Assembly (NCBI GenBank): GCA_018716725.1
Contig: DVJP01000025.1
Coordinates: forward strand, 1-60,339
Reading direction: 5' to 3'
Origin: Candidatus Merdivicinus excrementipullorum
Lineage (GTDB): Bacteria > Bacillota > Clostridia > Oscillospirales > Ruminococcaceae
Length of the DNA: 60,339 nucleotides
Numbering within the stretch: the first letter of the stretch is position 1; every line of letters begins with the position of its first letter. Below the pieces are notes generated by a model. The model searched no databases. It was not told the origin of the DNA and worked only from the letters and a program-made list of their open reading frames with translations. Position numbers and translations under genes: made by a program. Of the stretch, positions 1 to 8,019 are shown one piece after another.

Positions 1-46
1 ATATCTCTTTTTCGTATTCCTTCATGTGTCCGTAACTTCTTGGCAT
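1..46 (-). CDS. N-terminal fragment of an IS3-like transposase OrfA (runs off left edge)
   Basis: An ATG on the minus strand at 46 is preceded by a G-rich ribosome binding site and opens a frame beginning MPRSYGHMKEYEKEI that continues past the window edge. I recognise this opening as like the small helix-turn-helix OrfA proteins of IS3-type elements, which start with an Arg/Tyr-rich stretch followed by EYEKEI-type residues. Only 15 residues are visible, so the assignment is tentative. It could instead be an unrelated DNA-binding protein. Confidence 0.4.
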   Translation of the reverse strand, partial: MPRSYGHMKEYEKEI

Positions 47-52
47 ACAAAT

Positions 53-91
53 CCCCCCTATGGTAGTTGTTTTTATTCTACCATAGAGGGG
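53..91. terminator. Hairpin upstream of the transposase-like frame
   Basis: C-rich arm 53-66 and G-rich arm 78-91 pair over 14 positions with one mismatch around an 11-nt T-rich loop. On the plus strand it is followed by CTTCTTTTT, so it could stop transcription in that direction. The minus-strand start codon at 46 uses the foot of the hairpin as its G-rich ribosome binding site, so the fold could also hide that site. Confidence 0.45.
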
Positions 92-157
92 CTTCTTTTT
101 CCATTGTCCGTTTTTACTGGACTTGTGCAAAGGCCCGGGGGCTTTTATGTGCAAAAA

Positions 158-664
158 TCAATAGGGGAAAAACGCGAAAGGCTGCGCTTTAAAAGGCGCC
201 AGTTCTCCGGCTTCTTCCATCTGCCGCAGGGTTTCCTCGTTCACCCATTTGGCGTCCACCACTTCTTCCGGCTGGAAAGTCAGGGATTCCAAGGGAATGT
301 CCCGTTCAAAGAGGTACACGTCATAATGGGCGCTGTACTGGCCTTCCCGGCGGATGGAAAGGGAGGCAAGCAAAATTCCGGGATTTCCGGCCGTTAAATC
401 CACCCCGATTTCCTCTTTGACTTCCCGCATGGCGGCGGCCAGAGATTCCTCCCCGGCCAAAACAGAGCCGCCGGTACATTCCCACAGGCCGCCGTAGTGT
501 TTTGCCGGGTGCCGTTTGGTCAGCAGGACTTCCCCTTTGGAATTGCGGAGCCAGATTTCCACCACCAGGTGGTAATCTTCCGGGGACGCGGGCGGTTTGC
601 CCCGTTCCTGGATACGGCCGGTTTTTCTGCGGTCCTTGTCGTAAATATCCCAGTATTCCGGCAT
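158..664 (-). CDS. Nudix hydrolase (isopentenyl-diphosphate isomerase-like architecture)
   Basis: A 168-residue Nudix-fold hydrolase that should cleave a nucleoside diphosphate linked to another moiety. The Nudix box is complete around residues 66-88: GGS, then REVKEEIGV carrying the metal-binding REXXEE core. It opens with YWDIYDKDRRKTGR, typical of the group that resembles IPP isomerase and is often annotated generically as NUDIX domain protein. The ATG at 664 has a strong AAAGGAGGAG site 7 nt upstream. It begins 36 nt after the stop of mnmA and is probably cotranscribed with it. The substrate cannot be told from sequence. Confidence 0.9.
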   Translation of the reverse strand: MPEYWDIYDKDRRKTGRIQERGKPPASPEDYHLVVEIWLRNSKGEVLLTKRHPAKHYGGLWECTGGSVLAGEESLAAAMREVKEEIGVDLTAGNPGILLASLSIRREGQYSAHYDVYLFERDIPLESLTFQPEEVVDAKWVNEETLRQMEEAGELAPFKAQPFAFFPY

Positions 665-700
665 GGCTACTCCTCCTTTGTCCGGATTTTCAGAAAATCA

Positions 701-1732
701 TTATTCGATAAATCCGCCGCCCAGCACAACGTCTCCCCGGTAAATGGCCGCCGTCTGGCCGGGGGCCGGAGCGCGCTGAGGCTCGGCAAAGCGCACCCGC
801 ACCAGGCCGTTTTCCAGGGTCAGAGTGGCTTTGGCGGGATTGGCCCGGGAACGGATTTTCACCTCCGCCTCCATGCCGCTTTGGATGGAATCCGGGAAGG
901 TGCAGGACAGGTCGGTTAAGAACACTTCCTCCTCAAAGGAATCCGCCGCGTCCGCCAGATACACCCGATTTGCAGCGGGATCGATGGCTTTGACAAAGAC
1001 CGGACGGCCCAGGGCGACTCCTAGGCCCTTGCGCTGGCCGATGGTGTAGTGGATAATGCCCTGGTGGGTGCCGCAGGGAAGGCCCTCCGGGGAGATAAAT
1101 TCCCCGGGTTCGCTTTTGCCCAGGCGTTCCTCAATAAACCGGGCGTAGTCGTTGTCCGGGATGAAGCAGATTTCCTGGCTGTCCGGCTTTTTGGCGCAGG
1201 AAAGCCCCGCCCTTTCGGCGATTTCCCGCACCTCCGGCTTGGGCAGATGGGATAAGGGGAAAATCAGCCGGGACAAAACGTCCTGTCCCAAACGGCAGAG
1301 CATATAGGACTGGTCCCGTTCCAGGTTTTCGCCTTTGGTCAGGTAGGTGACGCCGTTTTCCCGGCGCAGGCCGGCGTAATGGCCGGTGGCAATCCAGCCG
1401 TAGCCCTCCTCGTTTGCCGTGTCCAGCAGCGCTTTAAACTTCAGCTTAGGGTTGCAGACGACGCAGGGATTGGGGGTGCGGCCCTTGCGGTATTCGGCGG
1501 CAAAGTAGCTGACCACCTCCCGGTCGAATTCCTCGGTCATATCTTTCACAAACAGGGGGATTCCCAGCTGGCTTGCGGCGGTTTTGGCGTCCTCCACCGT
1601 CTGTTCGTGGACGGGCGACATTTTTAAAACCACCCCGGCAACCTCATACCCCTGTTCCCTCAGCAGGACTGCGGCGGCGGAACTGTCCACCCCGCCGCTC
1701 ATGGCCAGCAAAACCCGGTTATTTTCACTCAT
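701..1732 (-). CDS. mnmA: tRNA-specific 2-thiouridylase MnmA
   Basis: MnmA adds sulfur to U34 of the tRNAs for Lys, Glu and Gln, using ATP to activate the uridine and persulfide sulfur from a cysteine desulfurase. The ATP pyrophosphatase P-loop SGGVDSS lies at about residues 12-18. The catalytic cysteines are in NPCVVCN (first Cys) and in the SQEICFIPD segment (second Cys). The chosen ATG at 1732 gives 343 residues, normal for the family, and sits 7 nt after AGGAGG; an ATG six bases upstream is too close to that site. It lies directly downstream of iscS-iscU, its likely sulfur source, but a terminator-like hairpin separates them. Confidence 0.96.
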   Translation of the reverse strand: MSENNRVLLAMSGGVDSSAAAVLLREQGYEVAGVVLKMSPVHEQTVEDAKTAASQLGIPLFVKDMTEEFDREVVSYFAAEYRKGRTPNPCVVCNPKLKFKALLDTANEEGYGWIATGHYAGLRRENGVTYLTKGENLERDQSYMLCRLGQDVLSRLIFPLSHLPKPEVREIAERAGLSCAKKPDSQEICFIPDNDYARFIEERLGKSEPGEFISPEGLPCGTHQGIIHYTIGQRKGLGVALGRPVFVKAIDPAANRVYLADAADSFEEEVFLTDLSCTFPDSIQSGMEAEVKIRSRANPAKATLTLENGLVRVRFAEPQRAPAPGQTAAIYRGDVVLGGGFIE

Positions 1733-1754
1733 TCTCATTCCTCCTAATGCCAAA

Positions 1755-1783
1755 AAGGCGGCGTGGAAAAACCATGCCGCCTT
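1755..1783 (-). terminator. Intrinsic terminator after iscU
   Basis: Read on the minus strand, a 12-bp GC-rich stem (1772-1783 with 1755-1766) closes a short T-rich loop and is followed by TTTT. It lies between the iscU stop and the mnmA ribosome binding site, so it should end or reduce the iscS-iscU transcript before mnmA. Confidence 0.75.
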
Positions 1784-1801
1784 GTGTTTTGTTGTCCGCT
1801 A

Positions 1802-2254
1802 TCAGTGGCCGCAGCTGCAGGATTCCGCATCGTGGCCGCAGGATTCGCATTCCTCCAGCTTGCCCACAAAGGGGGTGGGGTCGATGCCCTGACGCTTGTA
1901 GTAGTCCGCAATGGCCGCTTTGATGGCCTGTTCCGCCAAGACGGAACAGTGGATCTTCACCGCCGGCAGGCCGTCCAAGGCTTCCACAACGGCCTTATTG
2001 GTGAGCTTTAAGGCTTCGCTTAAAGGCTTGCCCTTAATCAGGTCGGTGGCCATGGAGGAGGTAGCGATGGCTGCTCCGCATCCAAAGGTCATGAAGCTGA
2101 CGTCGGTGATGACGTCATTTTCCACCTTGATATACATTTTCATGATGTCGCCGCATTTCTGGTTGCCCACTTCCCCGACGCCGTTGGCGTCTTTCAGTTC
2201 GCCCACATTGTGGGGGTTTGCAAAATGCTCCATTACTTTCGCGCTGTATAACAT
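1802..2254 (-). CDS. iscU: Fe-S cluster scaffold IscU/NifU-like with Cys-rich tail
   Basis: This 150-residue protein is the scaffold on which IscS-derived sulfur and iron are assembled into Fe-S clusters. The three conserved cysteines are present in KCGD, FGCGAA and HCSVLA, with the Asp after the first Cys that modulates cluster transfer. It lies 23 nt downstream of iscS in a typical clostridial iscS-iscU pair. The C-terminus carries an extra CESCGHDAESCSCGH tail with four cysteines and two histidines beyond the usual fold; such tails occur in some clostridial NifU-like proteins and may bind metal, but that is inference. Confidence 0.95.
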   Translation of the reverse strand: MLYSAKVMEHFANPHNVGELKDANGVGEVGNQKCGDIMKMYIKVENDVITDVSFMTFGCGAAIATSSMATDLIKGKPLSEALKLTNKAVVEALDGLPAVKIHCSVLAEQAIKAAIADYYKRQGIDPTPFVGKLEECESCGHDAESCSCGH

Positions 2255-2277
2255 GAGGATTCTCCCTTCCTTTTTCC

Positions 2278-3477
2278 TTACAGATTTTTGCCGGCCCGTT
2301 CATCGTCGGACCATTCCTGCCACACCGGGGACATGGCCCGGAGCCGTTCCACAACTTTGGGCACCACGCTTAAGGTGTAGTCAATGTCTTCTTCCGTGGT
2401 ATCCGCGCCAAGGCTCAGCCGCAGAGAGCCGTGGGCGATGCCGTGTTCCAGCCCGATGGACAGCAGCACATGGGACGGGTCCAGGGAGCCGGAGGTGCAG
2501 GCGGAACCGGAGGAGCCCGCCACACCGTTCATATCCAGCAGCAGGAGCAGGCCTTCGCCCTCAATGCCGCCGAAGGAGATGTTCACATTGGTGCACAGGC
2601 GGTTTTCCCGGCCGCCGTTTAAGCGGGTGCAGGGGATTTGCAGCAGGCCGTCCATGAGCTTATCCCGCAGGGCGGTCATTTTTGCCACCTTCTGGTCAAA
2701 GTTTTCATAGGTTTCCACAATGGCTTCGCCTAAGCCCACAATGGACGCCAGGTTTTCCGTGCCGGCCCGTTTGCCGGATTCCTGGGCGCCGCCGTCGATA
2801 AAGTTGTCCAGGTAAACGCCCCGGCGGATATACAAAGCGCCCACGCCCTTTGGCCCGTGAATTTTATGGGCGGAAAGGGACAGCATATCAATGTTCTGTT
2901 CCTGCACGTCGATGCGGACGTTGCCAACGGCCTGCACTGCGTCGGTGTGGAACAGCACTTTATGCGCCCGGCAGATTTTCCCGATTTCCCCAATGGGCTG
3001 AATGGTGCCGATTTCGTTGTTGGCGTACATCACCGAAACAATGGCGGTGTCCGGGCGAATGGCCGCCTCAATATCCGCAGGGTTCACAAAGCCCAGCTTG
3101 TCCACCGGAACATAAGTGACTTCAAAGCCTTCCTTTTCCAGGGCCTTGCAGGTGTGGAGGACGGCGTGATGCTCAAAAACCGTGGTGATGATGTGCTTTT
3201 TCCCCTGCATTCTGGCAAGGCGGCGGGCCGCGCCCTTAATGGCCCAGTTGTCCGATTCGCTGCCGCAGCCGGTGAAATAGATTTCTTCGGGACGGGCGTT
3301 AAAAGCCGCGGCCACTTTTCCTCTGGCCTCCTCAATGGCGGAACGGGCTTCCCGGCCGATGGAGTAAATGCTGGAGGGATTGCCGTAATGCTCCGTAAGG
3401 TAGGGGACCATGGCTTTGAAAACCCGGTCCGAAATTTTAGTAGTTGCGGAATTGTCCAGATAGACAAAACGATCCAT
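2278..3477 (-). CDS. iscS: Cysteine desulfurase (NifS/IscS)
   Basis: A PLP enzyme of 399 residues that converts cysteine to alanine and holds the sulfur as a persulfide for IscU and MnmA. The opening YLDNSATTK is the conserved N-terminal segment, [10 protein letters not shown] holds the PLP lysine near residue 204, and the mobile loop GSACTSGS contains the catalytic cysteine near 327 with the extended SHVL context of group I enzymes. It has the usual length. It is first in the iscS-iscU operon, with a good vegetative promoter upstream. No iscR-type repressor gene is present nearby. Confidence 0.96.
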   Translation of the reverse strand: MDRFVYLDNSATTKISDRVFKAMVPYLTEHYGNPSSIYSIGREARSAIEEARGKVAAAFNARPEEIYFTGCGSESDNWAIKGAARRLARMQGKKHIITTVFEHHAVLHTCKALEKEGFEVTYVPVDKLGFVNPADIEAAIRPDTAIVSVMYANNEIGTIQPIGEIGKICRAHKVLFHTDAVQAVGNVRIDVQEQNIDMLSLSAHKIHGPKGVGALYIRRGVYLDNFIDGGAQESGKRAGTENLASIVGLGEAIVETYENFDQKVAKMTALRDKLMDGLLQIPCTRLNGGRENRLCTNVNISFGGIEGEGLLLLLDMNGVAGSSGSACTSGSLDPSHVLLSIGLEHGIAHGSLRLSLGADTTEEDIDYTLSVVPKVVERLRAMSPVWQEWSDDERAGKNL

Positions 3478-3535
3478 AACGATTTCCTTTCCTGTATGAC
3501 TTGCCTTGACGGCGGTAACATCTGTTGACAGTCTT

Positions 3536-3564
3536 ATTATATACCCGCCAAGTATAATTTACAA
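3536..3564 (-). promoter_or_regulatory. Sigma-A promoter of iscS-iscU
   Basis: On the minus strand TTGTAA (3564-3559) and a perfect TATAAT (3541-3536) are separated by 17 nt, placing the start about 50 nt upstream of iscS. Confidence 0.7.
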
Positions 3565-3587
3565 GAGCGTTCACAAAAAGTTTTCAT

Positions 3588-4025
3588 TTACCGGAACCGC
3601 TGGCACTGGGCCACGGCCATTTGGTCGCAGCGTTCATTTTCCGGGTGCCCGGCATGGCCCTTGACCCATTGATAGGTCATCTGGTGCCGGTCCAGCTGGA
3701 CTAACAGCTTTTCCCACAGGTCAACGTTCAAAGCGGGGGATTTATCGGCCTTGCGCCAGCCCTTGGCCTTCCAGGAATAGACCCATCCCTTGGTAATGGC
3801 GTCGATTACATATTTGGAATCGCTGACCAGCGTCACGGCGCAGCCGAATTTCAAAGCGGAAAGGCCCTCAATGACAGCCGTCAGCTCCATGCGGTTGTTG
3901 GTGGTGCTGGCTTCGCCGCCGGAAAGCTCTTTCCGATGGCCTTCGCATTCCAAAATGGCGCCCCAGCCGCCGGGGCCTGGGTTGCCGCTGCACGCGCCGT
4001 CGGTGTACAGGGTAACTTGTTTCAT
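3588..4025 (-). CDS. rnhA: Ribonuclease HI
   Basis: RNase HI cuts the RNA strand of RNA-DNA hybrids, for example at R-loops and primer remnants. The 145-residue protein has the full DEDD active site: Asp9 in [14 protein letters not shown], Glu in NRMEL, Asp in VSDSKYV and the last Asp in NERCDQMA. The motif [10 protein letters not shown] is the His-containing loop. Length and order are standard for the bacterial enzyme. The ATG at 4025 follows GGGAGGG by 6 nt. It appears to be a single-gene unit with its own promoter. Confidence 0.96.
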   Translation of the reverse strand: MKQVTLYTDGACSGNPGPGGWGAILECEGHRKELSGGEASTTNNRMELTAVIEGLSALKFGCAVTLVSDSKYVIDAITKGWVYSWKAKGWRKADKSPALNVDLWEKLLVQLDRHQMTYQWVKGHAGHPENERCDQMAVAQCQRFR

Positions 4026-4057
4026 AAGGGTCCCTCCCGATTCATTCCTGACACTTC

Positions 4058-4086
4058 AGTATACCCCGTTTTTCAGAAAAAAACAA
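4058..4086 (-). promoter_or_regulatory. Sigma-A promoter of rnhA
   Basis: TTGTTT (4086-4081) and TATACT (4063-4058) with a 17-nt spacer on the minus strand, about 33 nt before the rnhA start. Confidence 0.55.
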
Positions 4087-4127
4087 GGGAAAAGGGGCTG
4101 TTTTGCCGGAAAGATGGAAAAGTCCGG

Positions 4128-4796
4128 TTATTCCGGCAGTTTCCAGCAGAGAGGCTCCCCGTATTTTTGGCAAAATTCCGAAGCTTTGGAAAAATGGCGG
4201 CAGCCGAAAAAGCCCTGGTGGGCCGAAAGGGGGCTGGGATGGGCCGCTTCCAAAACCAAATGGGCGGGATTGGTAATCAGGGCCTTTTTTTCCCGGGCGC
4301 TGGCTCCCCACAAAAGGAAGGCCACAGGTTCTTCCCGGCTGTTTAAAGCGCCGATGACCGCGTCTGTAAAAGTTTCCCAGCCGAGTTTCCGGTGGGAGTT
4401 TGCCATTCCCGCCCGGACGGTCAGGACGGTGTTTAAAAGCAGTACGCCGTTTTCCGCCCAGGCAGTCAAATCCCCGTGGGATGGGGGCGAAATGCCGCAG
4501 TCCGCCTCCAATTCCTTATAAATATTTCGCAGAGAAGGCGGAATCCGCAGGCCCCGGGGCACGGAAAACGCCAGGCCGTTGGCCTGTCCCGGCCCATGGT
4601 AAGGGTCCTGGCCCAGGATGACGGCCCGTACCTTGGAAAATGGGGTCAGCTCCAAAGCCCGGAACAGCAGGGGGCGGGGCGGATAGACGCCGCCGTTTTG
4701 ATATGCCGCATTGGCCCGGGCCATAATCCGGCCCATGGTGGATACGGACAGGAACTTGTCCAGCTCGTCCTGCCAATCATTTCCAAGTAAAATCAT
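4128..4796 (-). CDS. ung: Uracil-DNA glycosylase, family 1
   Basis: Ung removes uracil from DNA to start base excision repair. The catalytic motif GQDPYHGPGQANGLAFSV, with its water-activating Asp, and the uracil-loop motif HPSPLSAHQGFFGC are both intact. The ATG at 4796 is chosen because a strong AGGAAGGGAGA site lies just upstream, giving 222 residues, normal for the family; a longer frame starting at 4826 would overlap the promoter. It is divergently oriented from the kinase-like gene at 5007. Confidence 0.96.
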   Translation of the reverse strand: MILLGNDWQDELDKFLSVSTMGRIMARANAAYQNGGVYPPRPLLFRALELTPFSKVRAVILGQDPYHGPGQANGLAFSVPRGLRIPPSLRNIYKELEADCGISPPSHGDLTAWAENGVLLLNTVLTVRAGMANSHRKLGWETFTDAVIGALNSREEPVAFLLWGASAREKKALITNPAHLVLEAAHPSPLSAHQGFFGCRHFSKASEFCQKYGEPLCWKLPE

Positions 4797-4827
4797 GGAA
4801 TCTCCCTTCCTGTATGTAATCTTCATT

Positions 4828-4856
4828 ATTTTAACCTGTTTTCCGGGAAATGTAAA
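4828..4856 (-). promoter_or_regulatory. Sigma-A promoter of ung
   Basis: TTTACA (4856-4851) and TAAAAT (4833-4828) are 17 nt apart on the minus strand, about 30 nt upstream of the chosen ung start. Confidence 0.55.
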
Positions 4857-4879
4857 GATGAGGTTTTATTATTTTTCTT

Positions 4880-4908
4880 TTGCTTTTTAGGGCAAAGTAT
4901 TATATAAT
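4880..4908 (+). promoter_or_regulatory. Sigma-A promoter of the kinase-like gene
   Basis: TTGCTT (4880-4885) and perfect TATAAT (4903-4908) with a 17-nt spacer. The 98-nt leader that follows is AT-rich and repeats a CAAnAATCGACAAAATACGACAAAG-like pattern just before the ribosome binding site. Confidence 0.6.
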
Positions 4909-5006
4909 AATTTTATTACGCCAATTGGATAAAAATATAAGGATTCCTAAATGAATCGGACAAATAGCAACAAGAATCGACAAAATACGACAAAGGAGGG
5001 CAAGAA

Positions 5007-6098
5007 GTGAAAAAAGAACAGCTTTTAATTCAGTTGTACCAGGAAGAACAGCGGCCGGCAGTCATATTTGACAGCGGGCTGCGTGTAATGGGGATGAACC
5101 GCGCCTGTATCCAGCGGTTTCCGTCTATGATAGAGCAGGCAAACCTTGGGGATTTTTTTCCGGGGCTTGCTTTAGAAGAGCTGGCCGCCGGGCAGCCTGC
5201 GCCGTCCCGGATTTTGCAGGACCCGGAAGGCCGGGGGCAGATGACCGTGACCGCGTATCCCGGCGAGCCGTGCTTATACGCCGGGGTCTGGCAGGATGGC
5301 ACCTCCTTTTGTCCGGGAAAGGACGGCATAGGGCCGGAGGGCGTCCAGCTGATGGACGCCTGGATCCGCCAGAACGTGTTCCGGATTTTTAATAACCTGG
5401 ACCAGCTGGGGGAATACCTGGAACGGGCCAACGTCCCCCAGGGGGAGGAGAACCTGGGGCGGATTGAAAGGCACTGCCAGCAGCTTCTGCGGCTGGGGCT
5501 TGTCCTGTCCGGCTGTTATGGTCCGGAGGAAAGCGGCGTCCCGGCCCCGGTGGATATGGAGCAGCTTTTGGAGCAGCTTTTCCGGGATGTGGATTTCCGC
5601 CTTGCACCTTTGGGGATTTTTTTAGAACGGAAGGGCCATTGCCGGGGGGCGGTGTGCATGCTGGACCGGCGGCAGTTTGTAAGCGCCCTCCTCTGCCTCA
5701 TAGACTTGTCTGCGGGACAGATGGAAAAGGGCGGCGTGATGCAGGTGGAGCTTGCCAAAAACCAGAGGGAATTCCAGCTGAACTTTTCGGACAGCGCCAC
5801 TTCCTTTTCCGCCGTTGCCCGGCAGAATGGGGAGATTTCCGCCGAAGAGGGAACGATTTCCGAAAACGGCGGGTTTTCCCGGCTGGCGGCGGCATTTTTG
5901 GAACGGGTTGTGCGGGAAAGCGGCGGCCAGTGCATGATGGCTGACGGGAAACCCGGCATCCGGGTCACCATCCGCCTGCCGCTGACCTTTTCGGAGCAGC
6001 CGCCCGCCGTATTCGACCAGCCGGCCTACACGGTTCGGTACCGGCGGCAGGCGCGTTCCAGCCTGGTGAGCATCATCCTTTCCGATTTGCCCCGATAA
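5007..6098 (+). CDS. Histidine kinase-like protein with degenerate catalytic motifs
   Basis: The 363-residue soluble protein has the layout of a cytoplasmic sensor kinase. Residues about 10-100 look PAS-like, residues 115-170 form a helical hairpin in the position of the dimerisation domain, and residues 215-325 resemble an ATPase domain ending in GIRVTIRLPL, the usual last strand. The phosphorylatable His is absent (the helix reads NVFRIFNNLDQLGEYL), the N-box asparagines are replaced in LLCLIDLSAGQ, and the DxGxG motif is DSATSF. It therefore probably neither binds ATP normally nor autophosphorylates. The GTG start follows AAAGGAGGG. No response regulator is adjacent. Domain reading is by eye. 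Confidence 0.6.
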   Translation: MKKEQLLIQLYQEEQRPAVIFDSGLRVMGMNRACIQRFPSMIEQANLGDFFPGLALEELAAGQPAPSRILQDPEGRGQMTVTAYPGEPCLYAGVWQDGTSFCPGKDGIGPEGVQLMDAWIRQNVFRIFNNLDQLGEYLERANVPQGEENLGRIERHCQQLLRLGLVLSGCYGPEESGVPAPVDMEQLLEQLFRDVDFRLAPLGIFLERKGHCRGAVCMLDRRQFVSALLCLIDLSAGQMEKGGVMQVELAKNQREFQLNFSDSATSFSAVARQNGEISAEEGTISENGGFSRLAAAFLERVVRESGGQCMMADGKPGIRVTIRLPLTFSEQPPAVFDQPAYTVRYRRQARSSLVSIILSDLPR

Positions 6099-6099
6099 T

Positions 6100-6182
6100 C
6101 CGGCGGGGAAGCCCCGCGGCTAATCCGACGCGGCCGCACAGCCTCACACCAACCGCTGGAACGGCAAGATAAACTTGCCGTT
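6100..6182. repeat. Intergenic repeat related to the 50-kb tandem repeats, plus hairpin
   Basis: Immediately after the kinase-like gene, the sequence at 6103-6135 resembles the beginning of the 111-bp repeat units at 50022-50243 (GGGGAAnCCCCGC then CTAATnCGACGCGGC). A perfect 9-bp hairpin follows at 6160-6168 with 6174-6182. The hairpin lacks a T-run and so is a poor terminator. Confidence 0.45.
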
Positions 6183-6251
6183 ATGGGAAGGTGTTGGTTC
6201 CTTACGCACGGTTTATAAACTGTTGTGAAAACCATTTGCATTAAAATCATA

Positions 6252-6328
6252 AAAGTTTTGGTCCACCTTTTTTAAAAGGTGGCAGGGGTGAAGGGGACAG
6301 AGTCCCTTCTCGCTCGTCGCAACGAGCG
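6252..6328. repeat. Structured intergenic repeat, copy A (three hairpins)
   Basis: AAAGTTTT is followed by three consecutive hairpins: 6263-6282 (arms CCACCTTTT and AAAAGGTGG), 6291-6308 (GGGAC, loop AGA, GTCCC) and 6311-6328 (CGCTCGT, loop CGCA, ACGAGCG, counted inclusively with its edge bases). The second copy at 45224-45299 has the same order and loops but different, compensated stems. It is non-coding by appearance. Confidence 0.65.
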
Positions 6329-6453
6329 AAATTTTTATGATAAAAAAGATCAGGAGGGGAGGGACCCTATCTTCCGCTTTTCAAGCGGCGGGGTTCCCCA
6401 AATATTTAACGTCGGCACCTTTCAAAAACGGAAAAATAAATTTTATCAAAACC

Positions 6454-6487
6454 GAAGGGACGCCCGGAAAGGGCGTCCCTTCATTTT
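6454..6487. terminator. Strong bidirectional terminator between the kinase-like gene and murC
   Basis: A perfect 12-bp GC-rich stem (6454-6465 with 6471-6482) around a 5-nt loop is followed by ATTTTTCG on the plus strand and GGTTTTGATAAAATTT on the minus strand. It lies between two converging genes and should serve both. Confidence 0.85.
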
Positions 6488-6507
6488 TCGAAACCTTTGA
6501 TAATTTT

Positions 6508-6580
6508 GTAGGGGGCGGCGTCCCCGACAACCCTAAATGGAAGATTTTGTGCTTGTAGGGGCGGATGCCCACATCCACCC
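6508..6580. repeat. GTAGGGG-type intergenic repeat
   Basis: Two GTAGGGG(G)CGG motifs occur at 6508 and 6555, the second followed by ATGCCCACATCCACCC. The same GGCGAA/GCCCCTAC style of sequence returns at 43330-43400. With the hairpin repeats it accounts for most of the 527-bp space between 6098 and 6626, in which no gene is visible. Confidence 0.5.
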
Positions 6581-6625
6581 ATGATTTTTGAAAAATGTTA
6601 AACCGCCGCACAAAGGCTTCGGGAA

Positions 6626-7996
6626 TCAGCCGCCGTATTTTTTAGAGAGTAAATCCACCATCATATGGGCGCATTTATTCACGTCCCCGCAGCCCAGGGT
6701 GATAATCAAGTCGCCTGGCTCCGCGTGCGCCACCACATAATCGGCGATTTCCGGAAATTCCGGGAACCAGACGCAGCCGGGGATTTTCTCCGCCAAATCC
6801 TTGGCGTAAATGTTCCAGGTGTTCTTTTCCCGGGACCCCATGATTTCCGACAGCACCACCCGGTCGGCAATGGACAAAGCTTTGGCGAAATCGTCTAAAA
6901 GCATGGCCGTCCGGGAATAGGTGAAGGGCTGGTGCACCGCCCAGACCCGTTTGAAGGGCAGCTTTTTGGCGGCGGTTAAGGTGGCGGTGATTTCGGTGGG
7001 ATGATGGCCGTAGTCGTCCGCCACGGTAATGCCGCCGAATTTCCCCAGCACCTCGAACCGGCGCTGTGCCCCGTGGAAAGCGTCCAACCCCTTGGCGCAC
7101 TGCTCCCAGCTGGCCCCTACTTCGTGGGCCGCGATGCAGGCGGCAATGGCGTTTAGGATGTTGTGGTCCCCGGGGACATGGAGCCGGATGGGGGTGAGAA
7201 TTTCCGAATCCCGGCAAAGGTCAAAGGAGATGGTGACCCCGTCCACATGCTCAATGTTGGCGGGATAATAGTCGTTAATGGAGGAGTAGCCGAAGGTAAT
7301 AATTCGTTTATCCAGATCTTTTAATGCCTTCAGGGTGTTTTGGTCGTCCCCGTTGGCGATGACCGCCCGGGTGGCCATGGAGGCGAATTTGTGGAAGGAG
7401 GCAATGAGGTTTTCCATGGTTTTGAAGTAGTCCAGATGGTCGGCGTCAATGTTTAAAATCACGGCGATATCCGGGTGCAGCTTTAAAAATGTGTCTACAA
7501 ACTCGCAGGCTTCGCAGACCATAGCGCCGCTTTTGCCGATGCGGCCGCCGCCGTGGATGGCCGGCAGCTTGCCGCCGATGACGCAGGTGGGGTCCAAGCC
7601 CGCATCCAGCAGGATTTGTGTGGTCATGGAGGAGGTGGTGGTTTTGCCGTGGGTGCCGCTGACGCAGATGGCCGCCGGGTACCAGGCGGAAATCTCCCCT
7701 AACAGGACGCTGCGCTCAATGGTGGGCACGCCGCTTGCCCGAGCGGCAATCAATTCGGGGTTGTCGTCCATAATGGCGGCGGTGTGGACAATCAGGTCCG
7801 CCCCCTCAATGTTTTCCGCCCTCTGGCCCAGGGTGACGGGGATGCCCATTTCCCGGACCATTTGCAGGGTGTCGGTTTCGTTGTTGTCGGAACCGGTCAG
7901 GTAATAGCCTTTGCCGTGCAAAATCTGGGCCAGCGGGAACATGCCGGACCCGCCGATGCCGATAAAATGGATATGTTTTTTATTCTCAAGAAGCAT
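6626..7996 (-). CDS. murC: UDP-N-acetylmuramate--L-alanine ligase MurC
   Basis: MurC adds L-Ala to UDP-MurNAc using ATP, the first amino acid step of peptidoglycan stem-peptide synthesis in the cytoplasm. The Rossmann motif HFIGIGGSGM is at the N-terminus, the ATP-binding GTHGKTTTS at about residue 120, and the central ligase and C-terminal domains follow at normal spacing. The ATG at 7996 follows AAGGAGAACCACTT and gives 456 residues, the usual size. It starts 23 nt after recG and is likely cotranscribed with it. A strong terminator lies beyond its stop. Confidence 0.96.
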   Translation of the reverse strand: MLLENKKHIHFIGIGGSGMFPLAQILHGKGYYLTGSDNNETDTLQMVREMGIPVTLGQRAENIEGADLIVHTAAIMDDNPELIAARASGVPTIERSVLLGEISAWYPAAICVSGTHGKTTTSSMTTQILLDAGLDPTCVIGGKLPAIHGGGRIGKSGAMVCEACEFVDTFLKLHPDIAVILNIDADHLDYFKTMENLIASFHKFASMATRAVIANGDDQNTLKALKDLDKRIITFGYSSINDYYPANIEHVDGVTISFDLCRDSEILTPIRLHVPGDHNILNAIAACIAAHEVGASWEQCAKGLDAFHGAQRRFEVLGKFGGITVADDYGHHPTEITATLTAAKKLPFKRVWAVHQPFTYSRTAMLLDDFAKALSIADRVVLSEIMGSREKNTWNIYAKDLAEKIPGCVWFPEFPEIADYVVAHAEPGDLIITLGCGDVNKCAHMMVDLLSKKYGG

Positions 7997-8019
7997 AAGT
8001 GGTTCTCCTTCCGTCGCGT

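Larger units (their letters stand above)
1..131 (-). mobile_element. Probable end of an IS3-like insertion sequence
   Basis: The segment holds the start of the OrfA-like frame, a 14-bp inverted repeat with one mismatch (53-66 with 78-91) just upstream of it, and a T-rich stretch ending near a TGTCC...GGAC motif around 105-125. Such a hairpin next to a transposase start commonly blocks read-through transcription from outside. The outer boundary is not defined because no target-site duplication can be seen; 131 is an estimate. Confidence 0.3.
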
